Assembly: GCA_010014665.1 (NCBI GenBank)
Contig: RZYF01000003.1
Coordinates: forward strand, 1-49,132
DNA from: Candidatus Saccharimonadota bacterium
GTDB taxonomy: Bacteria; Patescibacteriota; Saccharimonadia; Saccharimonadales; Saccharimonadaceae
DNA length: 49,132 bases
Direction: 5' to 3'
The position numbers and the translations under genes were made by a program. The notes under the pieces were generated by a model. It saw only the letters and a program-made list of their open reading frames with translations. It did not search any database and was not told the origin of the DNA. This document shows positions 1-10,202 of this stretch, one piece after another; the first letter of the stretch is position 1, and each line of letters starts with the position of its first letter.

Positions 1-1
1 C

Positions 2-304
2 AAGCATGACAGCATAGAAACTAAAAGGCAAAGTAGATGCAAGATCGGGCTTACAGCCCCGACCTTACGGTCGGGGAATTACGCGCCGCGGATTAAAAAC
101 AATATCGTAAATGAATCGAAAATTAGCAATACTATAGTAGATTGTTTAAACCGCGGAGCAGACATAATCATACTAGGTTGCACACATTATCATTGGATAA
201 AACCCCTAATTGAAAGAATTGTCGGAAATAATACAGTAGTGCTTGAGCCATCGGAGGCTATTGCACGGAGAGTTCGCGCGCTAATTGATTTACCTGTTCA
301 ATAA
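2..304 (+). CDS. murI: glutamate racemase, C-terminal part (5' end outside window)
   Basis: Manual translation of + frame 2 is open from position 2 to TAA at 302-304: ...NRGADIIILGCTHYHWIKPLIERIVGNNTVVLEPSEAIARRVRALIDLPVQ*. GCTHY is the C-terminal MurI catalytic-Cys motif. Absent from the ORF track because it is truncated. Confidence 0.85.
   Translation, partial: KHDSIETKRQSRCKIGLTAPTLRSGNYAPRIKNNIVNESKISNTIVDCLNRGADIIILGCTHYHWIKPLIERIVGNNTVVLEPSEAIARRVRALIDLPVQ
57..76. repeat. perfect GC-rich palindrome CCCCGACC-TTAC-GGTCGGGG within murI
   Basis: 8-bp perfect inverted repeat with 4-nt loop; much more GC-rich than the flanks; reading frame stays open across it. Confidence 0.8.
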
Positions 305-1562
305 ACTGTTCACCTCTATCGACATAATTCTTAAACATACCGAAACTTGCGCTAGCTGGGCTAAGTATTACAACATCACCTGGTTCCGCCCAAGAAGAAG
401 TAATATTTACAACTTCTGGCATACCGCTTTCGTGCGCTTCACGCACTTGTACACTGACTTCTTTACATAAATTTGCGATATATTCTCCAGTTTGTCCCAT
501 AGTAACGACTCGAGTATTTGTAGTCCTACACAAATTAATTAGTTCTGTATAATCAGCCCCTTTATCGTAACCTCCAAGAATAAGAATTTTTGGCTCGGAA
601 AAACTTTTTATCGCAGCGATCGCACTACCCGGTGTAGTCGCGATGCTATCATCAAAATATCGCACGCCCTGAATTTCTTTGACCAATTTAAGTCGATGTG
701 GCAAGCCTTTGAAATCATTGATACCCTTTTTAAAGACTTCCGGCTCGCGCGTGTATTCCCAAGTAGCAGAAATTGCCGCACAGGCATTTTCTATATTGTG
801 CTGCCCGACAAGGTGCAATTCCTTGGTATTACAAATCTCAATATCCTGAATAAAAAATTTATCCTTCTTGACATAGCACGCTCCGTCCTCCGCAACACCA
901 TAGCGACGAGGTGGTGTAGCTGTCGACGTAAAAGCCACTTGGTTTGATAGTTGATTTGTTGGGTGATAAAAACACACATCACCTATTACTTGATTGCTTC
1001 TAATATTCGATTTAGCTCCGACATATTCATCCATATCTGTATGAACGTCCTGATGATCGGGTTCAATCATTAGAACTACAGCAATGTGAGGGCTTTTTTT
1101 AATATCCCATAGCTGAAAGCTACTAAGCTCGAATACGACAATATCGGTCGATTTAATTATAGGAAGAACCTCGAGCGCTGGCGTACCAATATTCCCTACC
1201 AAATGAACGGTTTTGTCTGCGGCCCGCAAAATCGAAGCAATTAAACTGCACGTAGTACCTTTGCCTTTGGTACCAGTTACGCCAATTATCGACGTCGGGC
1301 ACTTAGTAAAAAATTCATTAGTAGCCGACCAAACTTGTTTTGCACCCTGTAATCGATCAGGGCGTAGACTGGCAGTCCTGACTACTAAATCATATTCCGA
1401 AAGGCTCTGAAAAGCCTGAGGGCCTAACACACACGAAACACCGTCGGGAACTCTTTCCAAATTTGAATTCTCGTCAAGCACTGTTACTTCGTCGCCTCTG
1501 GAATACCAATAATCAACACTCGCTCGGCCTTCTAATCCATAGCCCGCAATTGCTACTTTCAT
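258..1562 (-). CDS. murD: UDP-N-acetylmuramoylalanine--D-glutamate ligase
   Basis: 434 aa; VIGVTGTKGKGTT Mur ligase P-loop, NACAAISA, LILGGYDKGADY. Confidence 0.93.
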   Translation of the reverse strand: MKVAIAGYGLEGRASVDYWYSRGDEVTVLDENSNLERVPDGVSCVLGPQAFQSLSEYDLVVRTASLRPDRLQGAKQVWSATNEFFTKCPTSIIGVTGTKGKGTTCSLIASILRAADKTVHLVGNIGTPALEVLPIIKSTDIVVFELSSFQLWDIKKSPHIAVVLMIEPDHQDVHTDMDEYVGAKSNIRSNQVIGDVCFYHPTNQLSNQVAFTSTATPPRRYGVAEDGACYVKKDKFFIQDIEICNTKELHLVGQHNIENACAAISATWEYTREPEVFKKGINDFKGLPHRLKLVKEIQGVRYFDDSIATTPGSAIAAIKSFSEPKILILGGYDKGADYTELINLCRTTNTRVVTMGQTGEYIANLCKEVSVQVREAHESGMPEVVNITSSWAEPGDVVILSPASASFGMFKNYVDRGEQFIEQVNQLARELSVQ

Positions 1563-1565
1563 GTC

Positions 1566-2861
1566 TTAGCCCTCCTTTGCGATACCGAACAATGGTTCAA
1601 GTTTTGACGCCAAACCACGCACGAAAGCAATTTCGCTACTGCCGTAGGCCCCAAAAGTCCAACAAGGATCTTCGAAAAATTTCCGCGCTGATTTAATAAT
1701 AGTTTCTTTTGACACAGCGTTAATTTCCTCAGGCTGGGCCATAAAATCTTCAATTTTTCCATCGAAGAAATATCTGCCGGCATACCAGCCGTTTATACGG
1801 CCAACTGTCTGTGCACCCATCTGATGACGTCCAAGTGCGTAACTTTTTGCCGCATCAAGTTCTTTATCGTCCAACTCTCCACGCAAAATAGCTGAAATTT
1901 CTTTAACTATAATATCTACAAGCGCATCTACAGTATCGATATTTGCCTGAGCTCCAAAATCCCAAGTACTAGTATGTTCGTTAGTTGATGTATCTGAAAA
2001 CATACTATAAACAACACCTTTCTTTCGTGCTGCTCCTAATATGCGTGATCGTAAAGTACCAGTCAATATATGATTCAAAAAATCCATCGAATTATCTTCT
2101 TCGTCACTCAGGCGTCGTTTAACTACATAAGTCAATCCAAAAGTCAGATTTGGCGCATCTTTACGGCGTATCAAAAATGATGGTGCACTATGTAATTCAT
2201 CAACTTCTATTGGTAGTCGCTCTCCACTCGGTAGCTCCCAACTATTTAGGATTTCTTCTAGTTTACCGTGCTCTCTATGAAAATCACCAGCTATCACAAA
2301 TCGCAAGTTATCAGCTCGATGTGTTCGCTTATAATGCTCACGAACGTCAGTAAGTGTTATATCGGGCAAAACCGCCAAACGCTCCGGATATGTTAGTATA
2401 TCCTCACCTAGTTCCTGGGAAATCTTAGGCCAGAGCAATCTTTCTGGGATATTTAGATATCCAGTTAACTCGCTCTTTACGTTACCACGCTCGCTCTCGA
2501 ATTCTTCTTCCGTAAACAATGGTTGAGTGATTGCGGCTTGTTGCAATCCTAATATACGATCCCATTCGAATTTCGCACATTCGGCCTCATAAACCATTGA
2601 GGTATTTGACGTATATGCATTGTGATATGCGCCGTTTTTAGTAAACTCAGCTTCATATTCGTGTGAATCACGACAGCGCTTATTAGCACCGAACGCCATA
2701 TGTTCCATGATATGTGCTGTTTCGTAAATACTTCGGTCTCGAACAAATCGATTACCAGCTCGAAAATGAAACTGTGTACTCATAACCTGAGCACCTGGTA
2801 CGTCTATGATAAGTCCTCTCGCTCCGTTTTTCAAGATGAGTTCTGATACGATGTGTTTCAT
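1566..2861 (-). CDS. M16 (pitrilysin/insulinase) family metallopeptidase
   Basis: HIMEH (HxxEH inverted zinc motif) near N-terminus plus M16-like C-terminal half. Confidence 0.85.
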   Translation of the reverse strand: MKHIVSELILKNGARGLIIDVPGAQVMSTQFHFRAGNRFVRDRSIYETAHIMEHMAFGANKRCRDSHEYEAEFTKNGAYHNAYTSNTSMVYEAECAKFEWDRILGLQQAAITQPLFTEEEFESERGNVKSELTGYLNIPERLLWPKISQELGEDILTYPERLAVLPDITLTDVREHYKRTHRADNLRFVIAGDFHREHGKLEEILNSWELPSGERLPIEVDELHSAPSFLIRRKDAPNLTFGLTYVVKRRLSDEEDNSMDFLNHILTGTLRSRILGAARKKGVVYSMFSDTSTNEHTSTWDFGAQANIDTVDALVDIIVKEISAILRGELDDKELDAAKSYALGRHQMGAQTVGRINGWYAGRYFFDGKIEDFMAQPEEINAVSKETIIKSARKFFEDPCWTFGAYGSSEIAFVRGLASKLEPLFGIAKEG

Positions 2862-5486
2862 TTATCTCCTCTTGCGAGCTGCTCTGGCGCTCTTACGTTT
2901 CTTCTTAGCGGAAGCTTTTTTCTTAGCAGCTTTATCGGCTGATTGTTTTTTCTTCGTATTGAACTCATTATCTCCATGCTTAGTTGGCGCACCAACGTCA
3001 TTCACACCAGTCTCGACAGCGCTTTTAGCAGCTTCCGTAAGTTCGGACTCATATACATCATCTGTCATTTTCTTTTGATCAACAGTTTGTTTACGCACGC
3101 TAAACAAAGTACGTAAAACTTCTTGACGCAACGTACCTTGTAGACCTTCGAAAAGCTTCTGCGATTCAGAGCGATACTCTACCAATGGATCTCTCTGACC
3201 AACACTACGCCAGTGTATACCGTCACGTAAATGTTGCATATTCTCGAGATGATTCATCCAGAGTACATCTATAACTTGTAGATAAACTTCACGCTCAATC
3301 CCTCTTAGTAACTCTTCGCCAAGCTCTTTTTCTTTAATTTTATAAAGTTTTTTAGCAACTTTTTCGGCGACTTCTAGCCGTTTCTTGTCATTTTTTTCAG
3401 AACCAATTTCTAAAAGGGATTTTTCATCTATCGGCATCACAGCTAAGAAGTCATCGTTAAACTTAGGATTATTTTTCACTGATAGTAAAGTCAATTCACG
3501 AACTTTCTCGTGTAGCAAACGGCTAATTTCGCCCTCTATATCTTGGCCCTCCAAAATCTGACGACGAATTTTGTAAACAACTTTACGATGACGATTAATA
3601 ACGTTGTCATACTGAACAACATTTTTTCGAGTATCATAGCTGTATCCTTCAACACGTTTTTGTGCGTTCTCGAGAGTCCTAGATACCGCCTTGTTTTCGA
3701 TTGGCATGTCTTCGTCGACACCAAGACGATCCATCAGAGAAGCGATTTTTTCACCCTGAAAGATTCTCATGAGATCGTCTTCAGTGCTAACATAAAATTG
3801 CGACATACCTGGGTCACCCTGTCGCCCACCACGTCCACGTAACTGATTATCGATACGTCTTGCCTCATGCCGTTCGCTTCCTAAAACAACTAAACCACCC
3901 AACTCACGAGTCTCTTGAGTCAAAACTATATCAGTACCACGACCAGCAATGTTTGTAGCTAGAGTAACAGCACCTCGTTCGCCGGCTTTAGCGATTATAG
4001 AAGCTTCACGTTCGTTGTTTTTGGCATTCAAAAGTTCGTGAGGTACGCTTGCCTTTTTAAGTTCAGTCGAAATTAGCTCGTTCTTAGCAATCGAAGCTGA
4101 TCCAATAAGGACTGGTCTACCTTGCTCATAAAGTTGTTTTACATCTCCTACCAAAGATGTTATCTTGCCTTTTTCGGTTTTAAATATTTTATCCGTTTTG
4201 TCTTCACGTACCATGGGTCTATTCGGCGGAACTTGAACAACATCAAGACCATAGATCTGCTGAAACTCCTCGGCTTCGGTATACGCCGTACCGGTCATAC
4301 CAGACAATTTGTCATATATACGAAAATAATTCTGAAACGATATAGTGGCAAGAGTCATACTCTCTTGAAGAACTGGTACGAATTCCTTTGCCTCTATAGC
4401 CTGATGTAAACCTTCGTTATAACGACGACCATGCATGAGACGACCGGTGAACTCGTCAACAATTATAACTTCGTTGTCGACATTGACAACGTAGTCTTTG
4501 TCACGACGAAATAGAGTTTCAGCTCGAAGCGCTTGGTCCATATGATAAACACTCCGTACGTGATCTGGACTATATAAATTTTTAATTCCTAGCAGTCTCT
4601 CTACCAGATCAACGCCTTCATCTGTCAAAGCTACACTTTTACGCTTCTCGTCAAGTGTATAATGTTCAGGTTTCAAACTCGATGCAATTTTAGCAAATTT
4701 AATATAGTTTTCAGGGTTTTCAGCAGCCGGAGCCGATATTATAAGAGGTGTCCTAGCTTCATCAATTAAGATAGAGTCAACTTCGTCTACGATCGCAAAA
4801 TTCAGATCACGTTGTCGCAATAAATCTACATCGTTAACCATGTTATCCCGGAGATAGTCAAAACCAAATTCGTTATTTGTGCCATAAGTTATATCGGCGG
4901 CGTAAGCTTCCTTACGTGAGCAAGGTTTGAGGAGTTTCATTCGCGGATCATCATGGTCTGGATTATCGAATTTTGGGTCAAATATAAAAGACTGGTCGTT
5001 TATGATACAACCAACGCTAAGCCCTAGGAAATTATGTATCTGCCCCATCCAACCAGTGTCACGCTGGGCAAGATAGTCGTTGACTGTCACAATATGCACA
5101 CCCTTGCCGGAAAGTGCGTTCAGAAAGCTAGGCAAAGTAGCCATTAGGGTCTTACCTTCACCCGTCTTAAGTTCAGCTACGTTACCTTCATGTAGCACCA
5201 TACCGCCCATCAACTGCACGTCAAAATGTCGCATACCTAGCACACGATCAGAGGCTTCACGAACTAAGGCAAAAGTTTCTGGTAGTATATCGTCTAAAGT
5301 GGTTTTTTTGTTATCAAGTTTTTTGCGTAAAATTTCAGTCTGTTTCTTCAACTCAGCTTTCGACATCTTGTGATATTTATTTGATAGCTTGTTGATATCG
5401 ATTACACGCTTTTCAAGTCGTTTAAGAGTCCGCTTTTGCGGGTCACCAAATACTTTTATCAACGCTTTCTGTCGGCTTACTACCAT
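2862..5486 (-). CDS. secA: preprotein translocase ATPase SecA
   Basis: 874 aa; MRHFDVQLMGGMVLHEGNVAELKTGEGKT, VDEVDSILIDEARTPLIISA, TNIAGRGTDI; Lys/Arg-rich C-terminus without a zinc-binding Cys cluster. Confidence 0.97.
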   Translation of the reverse strand: MVVSRQKALIKVFGDPQKRTLKRLEKRVIDINKLSNKYHKMSKAELKKQTEILRKKLDNKKTTLDDILPETFALVREASDRVLGMRHFDVQLMGGMVLHEGNVAELKTGEGKTLMATLPSFLNALSGKGVHIVTVNDYLAQRDTGWMGQIHNFLGLSVGCIINDQSFIFDPKFDNPDHDDPRMKLLKPCSRKEAYAADITYGTNNEFGFDYLRDNMVNDVDLLRQRDLNFAIVDEVDSILIDEARTPLIISAPAAENPENYIKFAKIASSLKPEHYTLDEKRKSVALTDEGVDLVERLLGIKNLYSPDHVRSVYHMDQALRAETLFRRDKDYVVNVDNEVIIVDEFTGRLMHGRRYNEGLHQAIEAKEFVPVLQESMTLATISFQNYFRIYDKLSGMTGTAYTEAEEFQQIYGLDVVQVPPNRPMVREDKTDKIFKTEKGKITSLVGDVKQLYEQGRPVLIGSASIAKNELISTELKKASVPHELLNAKNNEREASIIAKAGERGAVTLATNIAGRGTDIVLTQETRELGGLVVLGSERHEARRIDNQLRGRGGRQGDPGMSQFYVSTEDDLMRIFQGEKIASLMDRLGVDEDMPIENKAVSRTLENAQKRVEGYSYDTRKNVVQYDNVINRHRKVVYKIRRQILEGQDIEGEISRLLHEKVRELTLLSVKNNPKFNDDFLAVMPIDEKSLLEIGSEKNDKKRLEVAEKVAKKLYKIKEKELGEELLRGIEREVYLQVIDVLWMNHLENMQHLRDGIHWRSVGQRDPLVEYRSESQKLFEGLQGTLRQEVLRTLFSVRKQTVDQKKMTDDVYESELTEAAKSAVETGVNDVGAPTKHGDNEFNTKKKQSADKAAKKKASAKKKRKSARAARKRR

Positions 5487-5615
5487 GTTTTCTTATCTCC
5501 CCTTGTTTATCAGACGCAAGTTTTCTCGTAATTACCTCATAAGATTATACTCTGTTATAGACTATTATCAAAACTATTTCGCAACAAATTTTTAATACAT
5601 CCAGAGATATTAAAC

Positions 5616-6854
5616 CTATACACTTAGTAGCTTGAAAAGCGTTGGCTCATCAATTAGTTGACTTTCACTCTTGCTTCTTGATTTATACTCCAGCTTACCT
5701 GCTTCTAAAGTTTTAGGTGATACAACAACCCTATGCGGTATACCTATCAGATCGGCGTCGGCAAACTTCTCACCTGGACGCATATCTCGATCGTCCCAAA
5801 TTGTTTCTATACCGGCTTGCTGCAGCTTGTTGTATAGCTCATTCACTTGGTTTTCAACATCACCAATCTGAACCAAATATACTCTGGCCGGCGCGATGTT
5901 ATTTGGCCAGACTAAGCCATGCTCGTCTGAAAATTTTTCAGCAATCACACCCATGACGCGAGTAATCCCTATACCATACGAACCAAGATAAGCTGGATTT
6001 TGGGTACCAGCCTGGTCGGTAAAGTACAGCCCCATTTCTTCGCTTTTCTGAGTACCAAAGTTAAATATATTCCCTACTTCGGCCGTCTTGATAGGCTCAA
6101 GATCTTTTTTGTCCAGACCTAGTTCTTCAATAGCTTCATCCAACACCTCTTCATTGACAGCAATATTCTTCCCACGATGTAGATAAATCACATCTTCTCC
6201 AGCATCACAGATCGTTTGAAATTCATGACTGAATTTGGTAAATGCCCCGCCACTTGCAAATGTCATGTAAGTATCGTCACCGATACCTAAGCGATCATAG
6301 GTTCGTTCATAGGCTTGAATAACCTTATCGTAATAGCCAGCTAAATCTTCAGTATTAGCATGAAAACTATACATATCTTTCATAATAAATTCTCGGCCTC
6401 GCATGATACCACTTTTTGCCCGTAATTCGTTACGCATTTTTGTCTGAAATTGATAAACACTAACCGGCAAATCCTTATAGCTTTGTATGTATTGTTGCAT
6501 CATTTCAATAATCGGCTCTTCATGAGTCCAGCCAAAACCTACATCGGTACCATCTTGCAGTTTTGATTTAAACCAAACGTCCACTTTTTCGTCACTCCAA
6601 CGCCCAGACTTTTCCCAAACCGCCTTGTTTTGTAAACTTGTCATGATTATCTCTTGACTATCAATTACGTTCATTTCTTCTCGAACGATCTGTTTTATCT
6701 TTTCTAGTACCCTAATACCTAAAGGTAGGTAAGCGTAAGCCCCGGCCATTTCTTTGTAGACAAAACCAGCCCGAATTAATAATTGAGCATTCAAAGCTAC
6801 CTCATCTGCCGGTGCCTCGCGTAATGTCTTCGTAAAATTATGTGAAAGTCTCAT
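5616..6854 (-). CDS. proS: prolyl-tRNA synthetase (short form)
   Basis: 412 aa class II aaRS; MRGREFIMKDMYSFH, GSYGIGITRVMGVIAE. Confidence 0.93.
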   Translation of the reverse strand: MRLSHNFTKTLREAPADEVALNAQLLIRAGFVYKEMAGAYAYLPLGIRVLEKIKQIVREEMNVIDSQEIIMTSLQNKAVWEKSGRWSDEKVDVWFKSKLQDGTDVGFGWTHEEPIIEMMQQYIQSYKDLPVSVYQFQTKMRNELRAKSGIMRGREFIMKDMYSFHANTEDLAGYYDKVIQAYERTYDRLGIGDDTYMTFASGGAFTKFSHEFQTICDAGEDVIYLHRGKNIAVNEEVLDEAIEELGLDKKDLEPIKTAEVGNIFNFGTQKSEEMGLYFTDQAGTQNPAYLGSYGIGITRVMGVIAEKFSDEHGLVWPNNIAPARVYLVQIGDVENQVNELYNKLQQAGIETIWDDRDMRPGEKFADADLIGIPHRVVVSPKTLEAGKLEYKSRSKSESQLIDEPTLFKLLSV

Positions 6855-6859
6855 GCTAA

Positions 6860-7627
6860 CTATTGTAATAGATTAAGGCCGTAAATCGGAATAATAAATA
6901 ACATTATGTAGGCAAATCCATTTTGAAAGACATGCATCATAATTGTCGGGTACACACTATCGAACTTCTCGCGAAGCAGACACATGAGAACACTAAGTAG
7001 TCCCACAACTATCGCTACATTAGCCTGACCATGCACTACCCCGAAGAACACACTAGTTAAAACCATAGATATTATCACTCCGTTATATTTTCTGAGACGT
7101 CCGTACAAATAGCCTCGAAATATCAATTCTTCAAATACCGGCGCTAGTACCACCAACAAGACAAAAGCCGCCACGTACTCATACCAATAAGATAATTCGT
7201 TAAACGACAATTCTTGTTCTTGTGCTAAATCTAGGTTAGGTATCTGGATTACCGAAAGAACTAACACTACGAGTATGGTTATTCCTATAAATAAACCTTG
7301 ATAAAAAAGCGCCCACAGTAACATCTGAAAGCGAATCGGACGTTTCAGACCTAATTTCTGTAATATCTCAACAAAAGAATTTCTCTGAATCAGTAAAGGT
7401 AAAATAGTTAAGAAAAATGCAATACTATAGATAACCACAGAAAAAGCCAGTGCACCTATGGGCGAACTTATCCAGTAGATAAAATCTTCTGGAGCAAACA
7501 AACTAACAGCATTACCGATAGCAAACATCCCAACAACAATTAACGCAAAACTAACCCACAAGAGATAGGTTAGCGTCATTGCAAACCGTTTACTTATTTT
7601 TTTTAATGGCACCTGTTTTCGAGTCAT
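6860..7627 (-). CDS. CPBP family intramembrane metalloprotease
   Basis: Polytopic; EELIFRGYLYGRLR, FGVVHGQ, HVFQNGFA. Confidence 0.85.
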   Translation of the reverse strand: MTRKQVPLKKISKRFAMTLTYLLWVSFALIVVGMFAIGNAVSLFAPEDFIYWISSPIGALAFSVVIYSIAFFLTILPLLIQRNSFVEILQKLGLKRPIRFQMLLWALFYQGLFIGITILVVLVLSVIQIPNLDLAQEQELSFNELSYWYEYVAAFVLLVVLAPVFEELIFRGYLYGRLRKYNGVIISMVLTSVFFGVVHGQANVAIVVGLLSVLMCLLREKFDSVYPTIMMHVFQNGFAYIMLFIIPIYGLNLLQ

Positions 7628-8814
7628 ACCAACTTGGTTACATCCGAGATTGTCACTAGTATAATTAGCCCAAACAGGATCAGCATACCGGTGCCATTAA
7701 TTTTTTCTTCTTGATCTTTCGAAAGTGGTTTGTTCAATATCTTACGATAAATCAAAGTCACAAACCAACGGCCACCATCAAGTCCTGGTATTGGTAATAT
7801 ATTTATAACTGCCAACGTTAATGACACTAAAGCTGTGGTCAATATCAAGCTCGAAATACCGGCTTCACGGGCCGAAGGAAATAGAATTCCTAAAAGTGCT
7901 ATAGGGCCACCAACACTATCACCAACCTTGCCTATCTCTACATTACCCTTCTCTCTAGTTTGAGAATTTAAGCTGATACTATTCACCAAACCAGTTACGA
8001 AGTTCGCAAAAGTGTCACCCAAGCTAGACAAAGTAAACGTCGTTAGCTGCCCAGTCATAACCACACCAACGATTGGCGCAGACCAACTAGATCGATAAGT
8101 CGTTGGCTTTTCCTGAAACATCATAACACCTAAATAACCTTTTTTATCTGAATTATCAGAACGTATTGCCACAGGGGTTATATTCGACTGACCATCTCTG
8201 ATAAATTCTATTTCAACAATTTTTCCGGCGTTATCCAGAGAAATCTGCGATACATCAGACGGAGATAGCACGTCTAATCCAGCAATTTTAACAACCTGAT
8301 CACCCTGTTTTAAACCAGCTTTTTGAGCTGGTAGATTAGGACCGACCTCAGCCAACTTCACAGGTATTGCATTTATAACAACGTCATTCTGAACAATAAA
8401 TTGATTCGGTATTAACTTCGGTAAGCCACTCGTAAAAGCCATGATAGAAAACAAACCTGCAGCAATCAACCAGTTCATAAGAACGCCTGCTAGTAATATC
8501 TTTGTTTTTGACCAAAAACTGACAGAACCATAATCACCCTTACTGGTCGCGGAATCATTTTCGCCTTGCAACTTAACAAAACCACCAAGTGGCAACCAGT
8601 TTAGACTGAAGAGAACATTTTTGCCTAATATACTGTTTTTGATCTTTTTACCCCAAGCAAACGGCGGAAATCCTATGCCAAATTCTTCAACCACAACGCC
8701 GTTACGTCGAGCCACGATCCCATGGCCTAGCTCATGCACTGCAACTAATACAACTAGTATGATAAGCCCGATAACGACCGATAAAGCAAAATTAAGCACT
8801 CCTAAAATATCCAC
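7624..8814 (-). CDS. rseP: site-2 protease (M50, RseP-like) with PDZ domain
   Basis: HELGH, PDZ region (AGLKQGDQVVKIAGLDV), IPGLDGGRW. Confidence 0.9.
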   Translation of the reverse strand: MDILGVLNFALSVVIGLIILVVLVAVHELGHGIVARRNGVVVEEFGIGFPPFAWGKKIKNSILGKNVLFSLNWLPLGGFVKLQGENDSATSKGDYGSVSFWSKTKILLAGVLMNWLIAAGLFSIMAFTSGLPKLIPNQFIVQNDVVINAIPVKLAEVGPNLPAQKAGLKQGDQVVKIAGLDVLSPSDVSQISLDNAGKIVEIEFIRDGQSNITPVAIRSDNSDKKGYLGVMMFQEKPTTYRSSWSAPIVGVVMTGQLTTFTLSSLGDTFANFVTGLVNSISLNSQTREKGNVEIGKVGDSVGGPIALLGILFPSAREAGISSLILTTALVSLTLAVINILPIPGLDGGRWFVTLIYRKILNKPLSKDQEEKINGTGMLILFGLIILVTISDVTKLV

Positions 8815-8817
8815 CGT

Positions 8818-9507
8818 CTAGCCTCCAAATCTTCTTGAGCGATTATTATATTCTTCTAGTATAGCAGTGACATCTTCGGGTCGCATGTCGGGCCAATATT
8901 TTTCGAGAAAAATAAATTCGCTATAAGCACTCCTCCAAAGCATAAAATTACTCAGCCGCTGTTCTCCGCTGGTTCGAACTATCAAATCACATGGTGGCAC
9001 TTCAGGATGATCTAAATATTGTGCAAATTTCTTTTCGTCGATTTCACTCGGTTTCACACCCTGTTCTAGGATCCGTTGCGTTGCCCGGACTATCTCTTGC
9101 TGGCCGCCGTAGTTAAAGCAAACAGCCAAAGTAGCCCTGTCACCTTTCGCAGAACTTGCCTCGACTTGATCGATCATTTTGAGAATATCGTCTGGTAGTT
9201 GATCTTTAATACCCAAAACAACCAGTTTATAGCCTTTTTTTTCGAGTTCTTTTAATTCTCGTGTAAAAAGCCGCCTGATTAGATTCATCACCGCCTGTAC
9301 TTCTTCTTTAGCGCGGTTCCAGTTTTCGGTAGACCAACTGTAAAACGAAATATATTTCACTCCTGCATCGGCCGTTGCATCTATAACGTCTCTTAGCGCC
9401 TCGTAACCAGCCATATGTCCTTCATATACAGGTAGGCCGTGTTGTTTTGCCCAGCGACGGTTACCGTCTAATATATAGCCAACATGAGTCGGAATTTTTC
9501 CAGACAT
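8818..9507 (-). CDS. uppS: isoprenyl transferase (undecaprenyl diphosphate synthase)
   Basis: HVGYILDGNRRWAKQHGLP, SFYSWSTENWNR, DLIVRTSGEQRLSNFMLWRSAYSEF. Confidence 0.94.
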   Translation of the reverse strand: MSGKIPTHVGYILDGNRRWAKQHGLPVYEGHMAGYEALRDVIDATADAGVKYISFYSWSTENWNRAKEEVQAVMNLIRRLFTRELKELEKKGYKLVVLGIKDQLPDDILKMIDQVEASSAKGDRATLAVCFNYGGQQEIVRATQRILEQGVKPSEIDEKKFAQYLDHPEVPPCDLIVRTSGEQRLSNFMLWRSAYSEFIFLEKYWPDMRPEDVTAILEEYNNRSRRFGG

Positions 9508-10061
9508 TAAACTGTCATCACTTCTTTTTCTTTAGCTTTGAATACTTCGTCGATCTTAGTCTGATAATCACGCATGCTATCGTCGATACCTTTTTCGATA
9601 GCTTTTACATCATCTTCAGATAGTTCTTTGGCATCTTTTTTACGCCTAGCGTCTTTGATTGCTTCCTGACGAATAGTTCGTAAAGTTATGCGACATTCTT
9701 CTACTTTATCGCTTAACTGTTTAACCATATCTCGACGGCGCTCTTCGGTTAGTGGTGGCACCGGAACACGAATAACTCGACCATCATCTGTCGGATTAAA
9801 TCCCAGCGAACTAGCGTCTCGTATAGCTGCTGCTATCGCCTGGACATGACTAGGATCAAAAGGACTGACCATAATCATCTGAGATTCAGGCACGGTAATA
9901 TTTGCGACCTGAACTAGTGGCATAGTCGCTCCATAAGCTTTTACTATTACGCTATCAAGCATATCTGGATGAGCCCGACCAGTGCGTATTTTTTTCATTT
10001 CTTCTTCAAGATGCGCTATAGCACTTTCCATTTTCTTCTCATAAGGTTTCGTGTCAAACAT
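9507..10061 (-). CDS. frr: ribosome recycling factor
   Basis: RRF family (IRTGRAHPDMLDSV, VPVPPLTEERRRDMVKQL). Start chosen at MFDTK because a GGAGGC Shine-Dalgarno precedes it; the track start is 12 codons upstream. Confidence 0.94.
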   Translation of the reverse strand: MFDTKPYEKKMESAIAHLEEEMKKIRTGRAHPDMLDSVIVKAYGATMPLVQVANITVPESQMIMVSPFDPSHVQAIAAAIRDASSLGFNPTDDGRVIRVPVPPLTEERRRDMVKQLSDKVEECRITLRTIRQEAIKDARRKKDAKELSEDDVKAIEKGIDDSMRDYQTKIDEVFKAKEKEVMTV

Positions 10062-10202
10062 AAGCCTCCTTTGTTTACGGTATTTATAGTATAGCAAATA
10101 CTAGTCTGCATTTTCTTTTACATTAATAAACACCAAGTAACGGCATATTGCCAATATGTATTATCGGCACGAAAATAATATAAAACACTGTACACTGACT
10201 CA

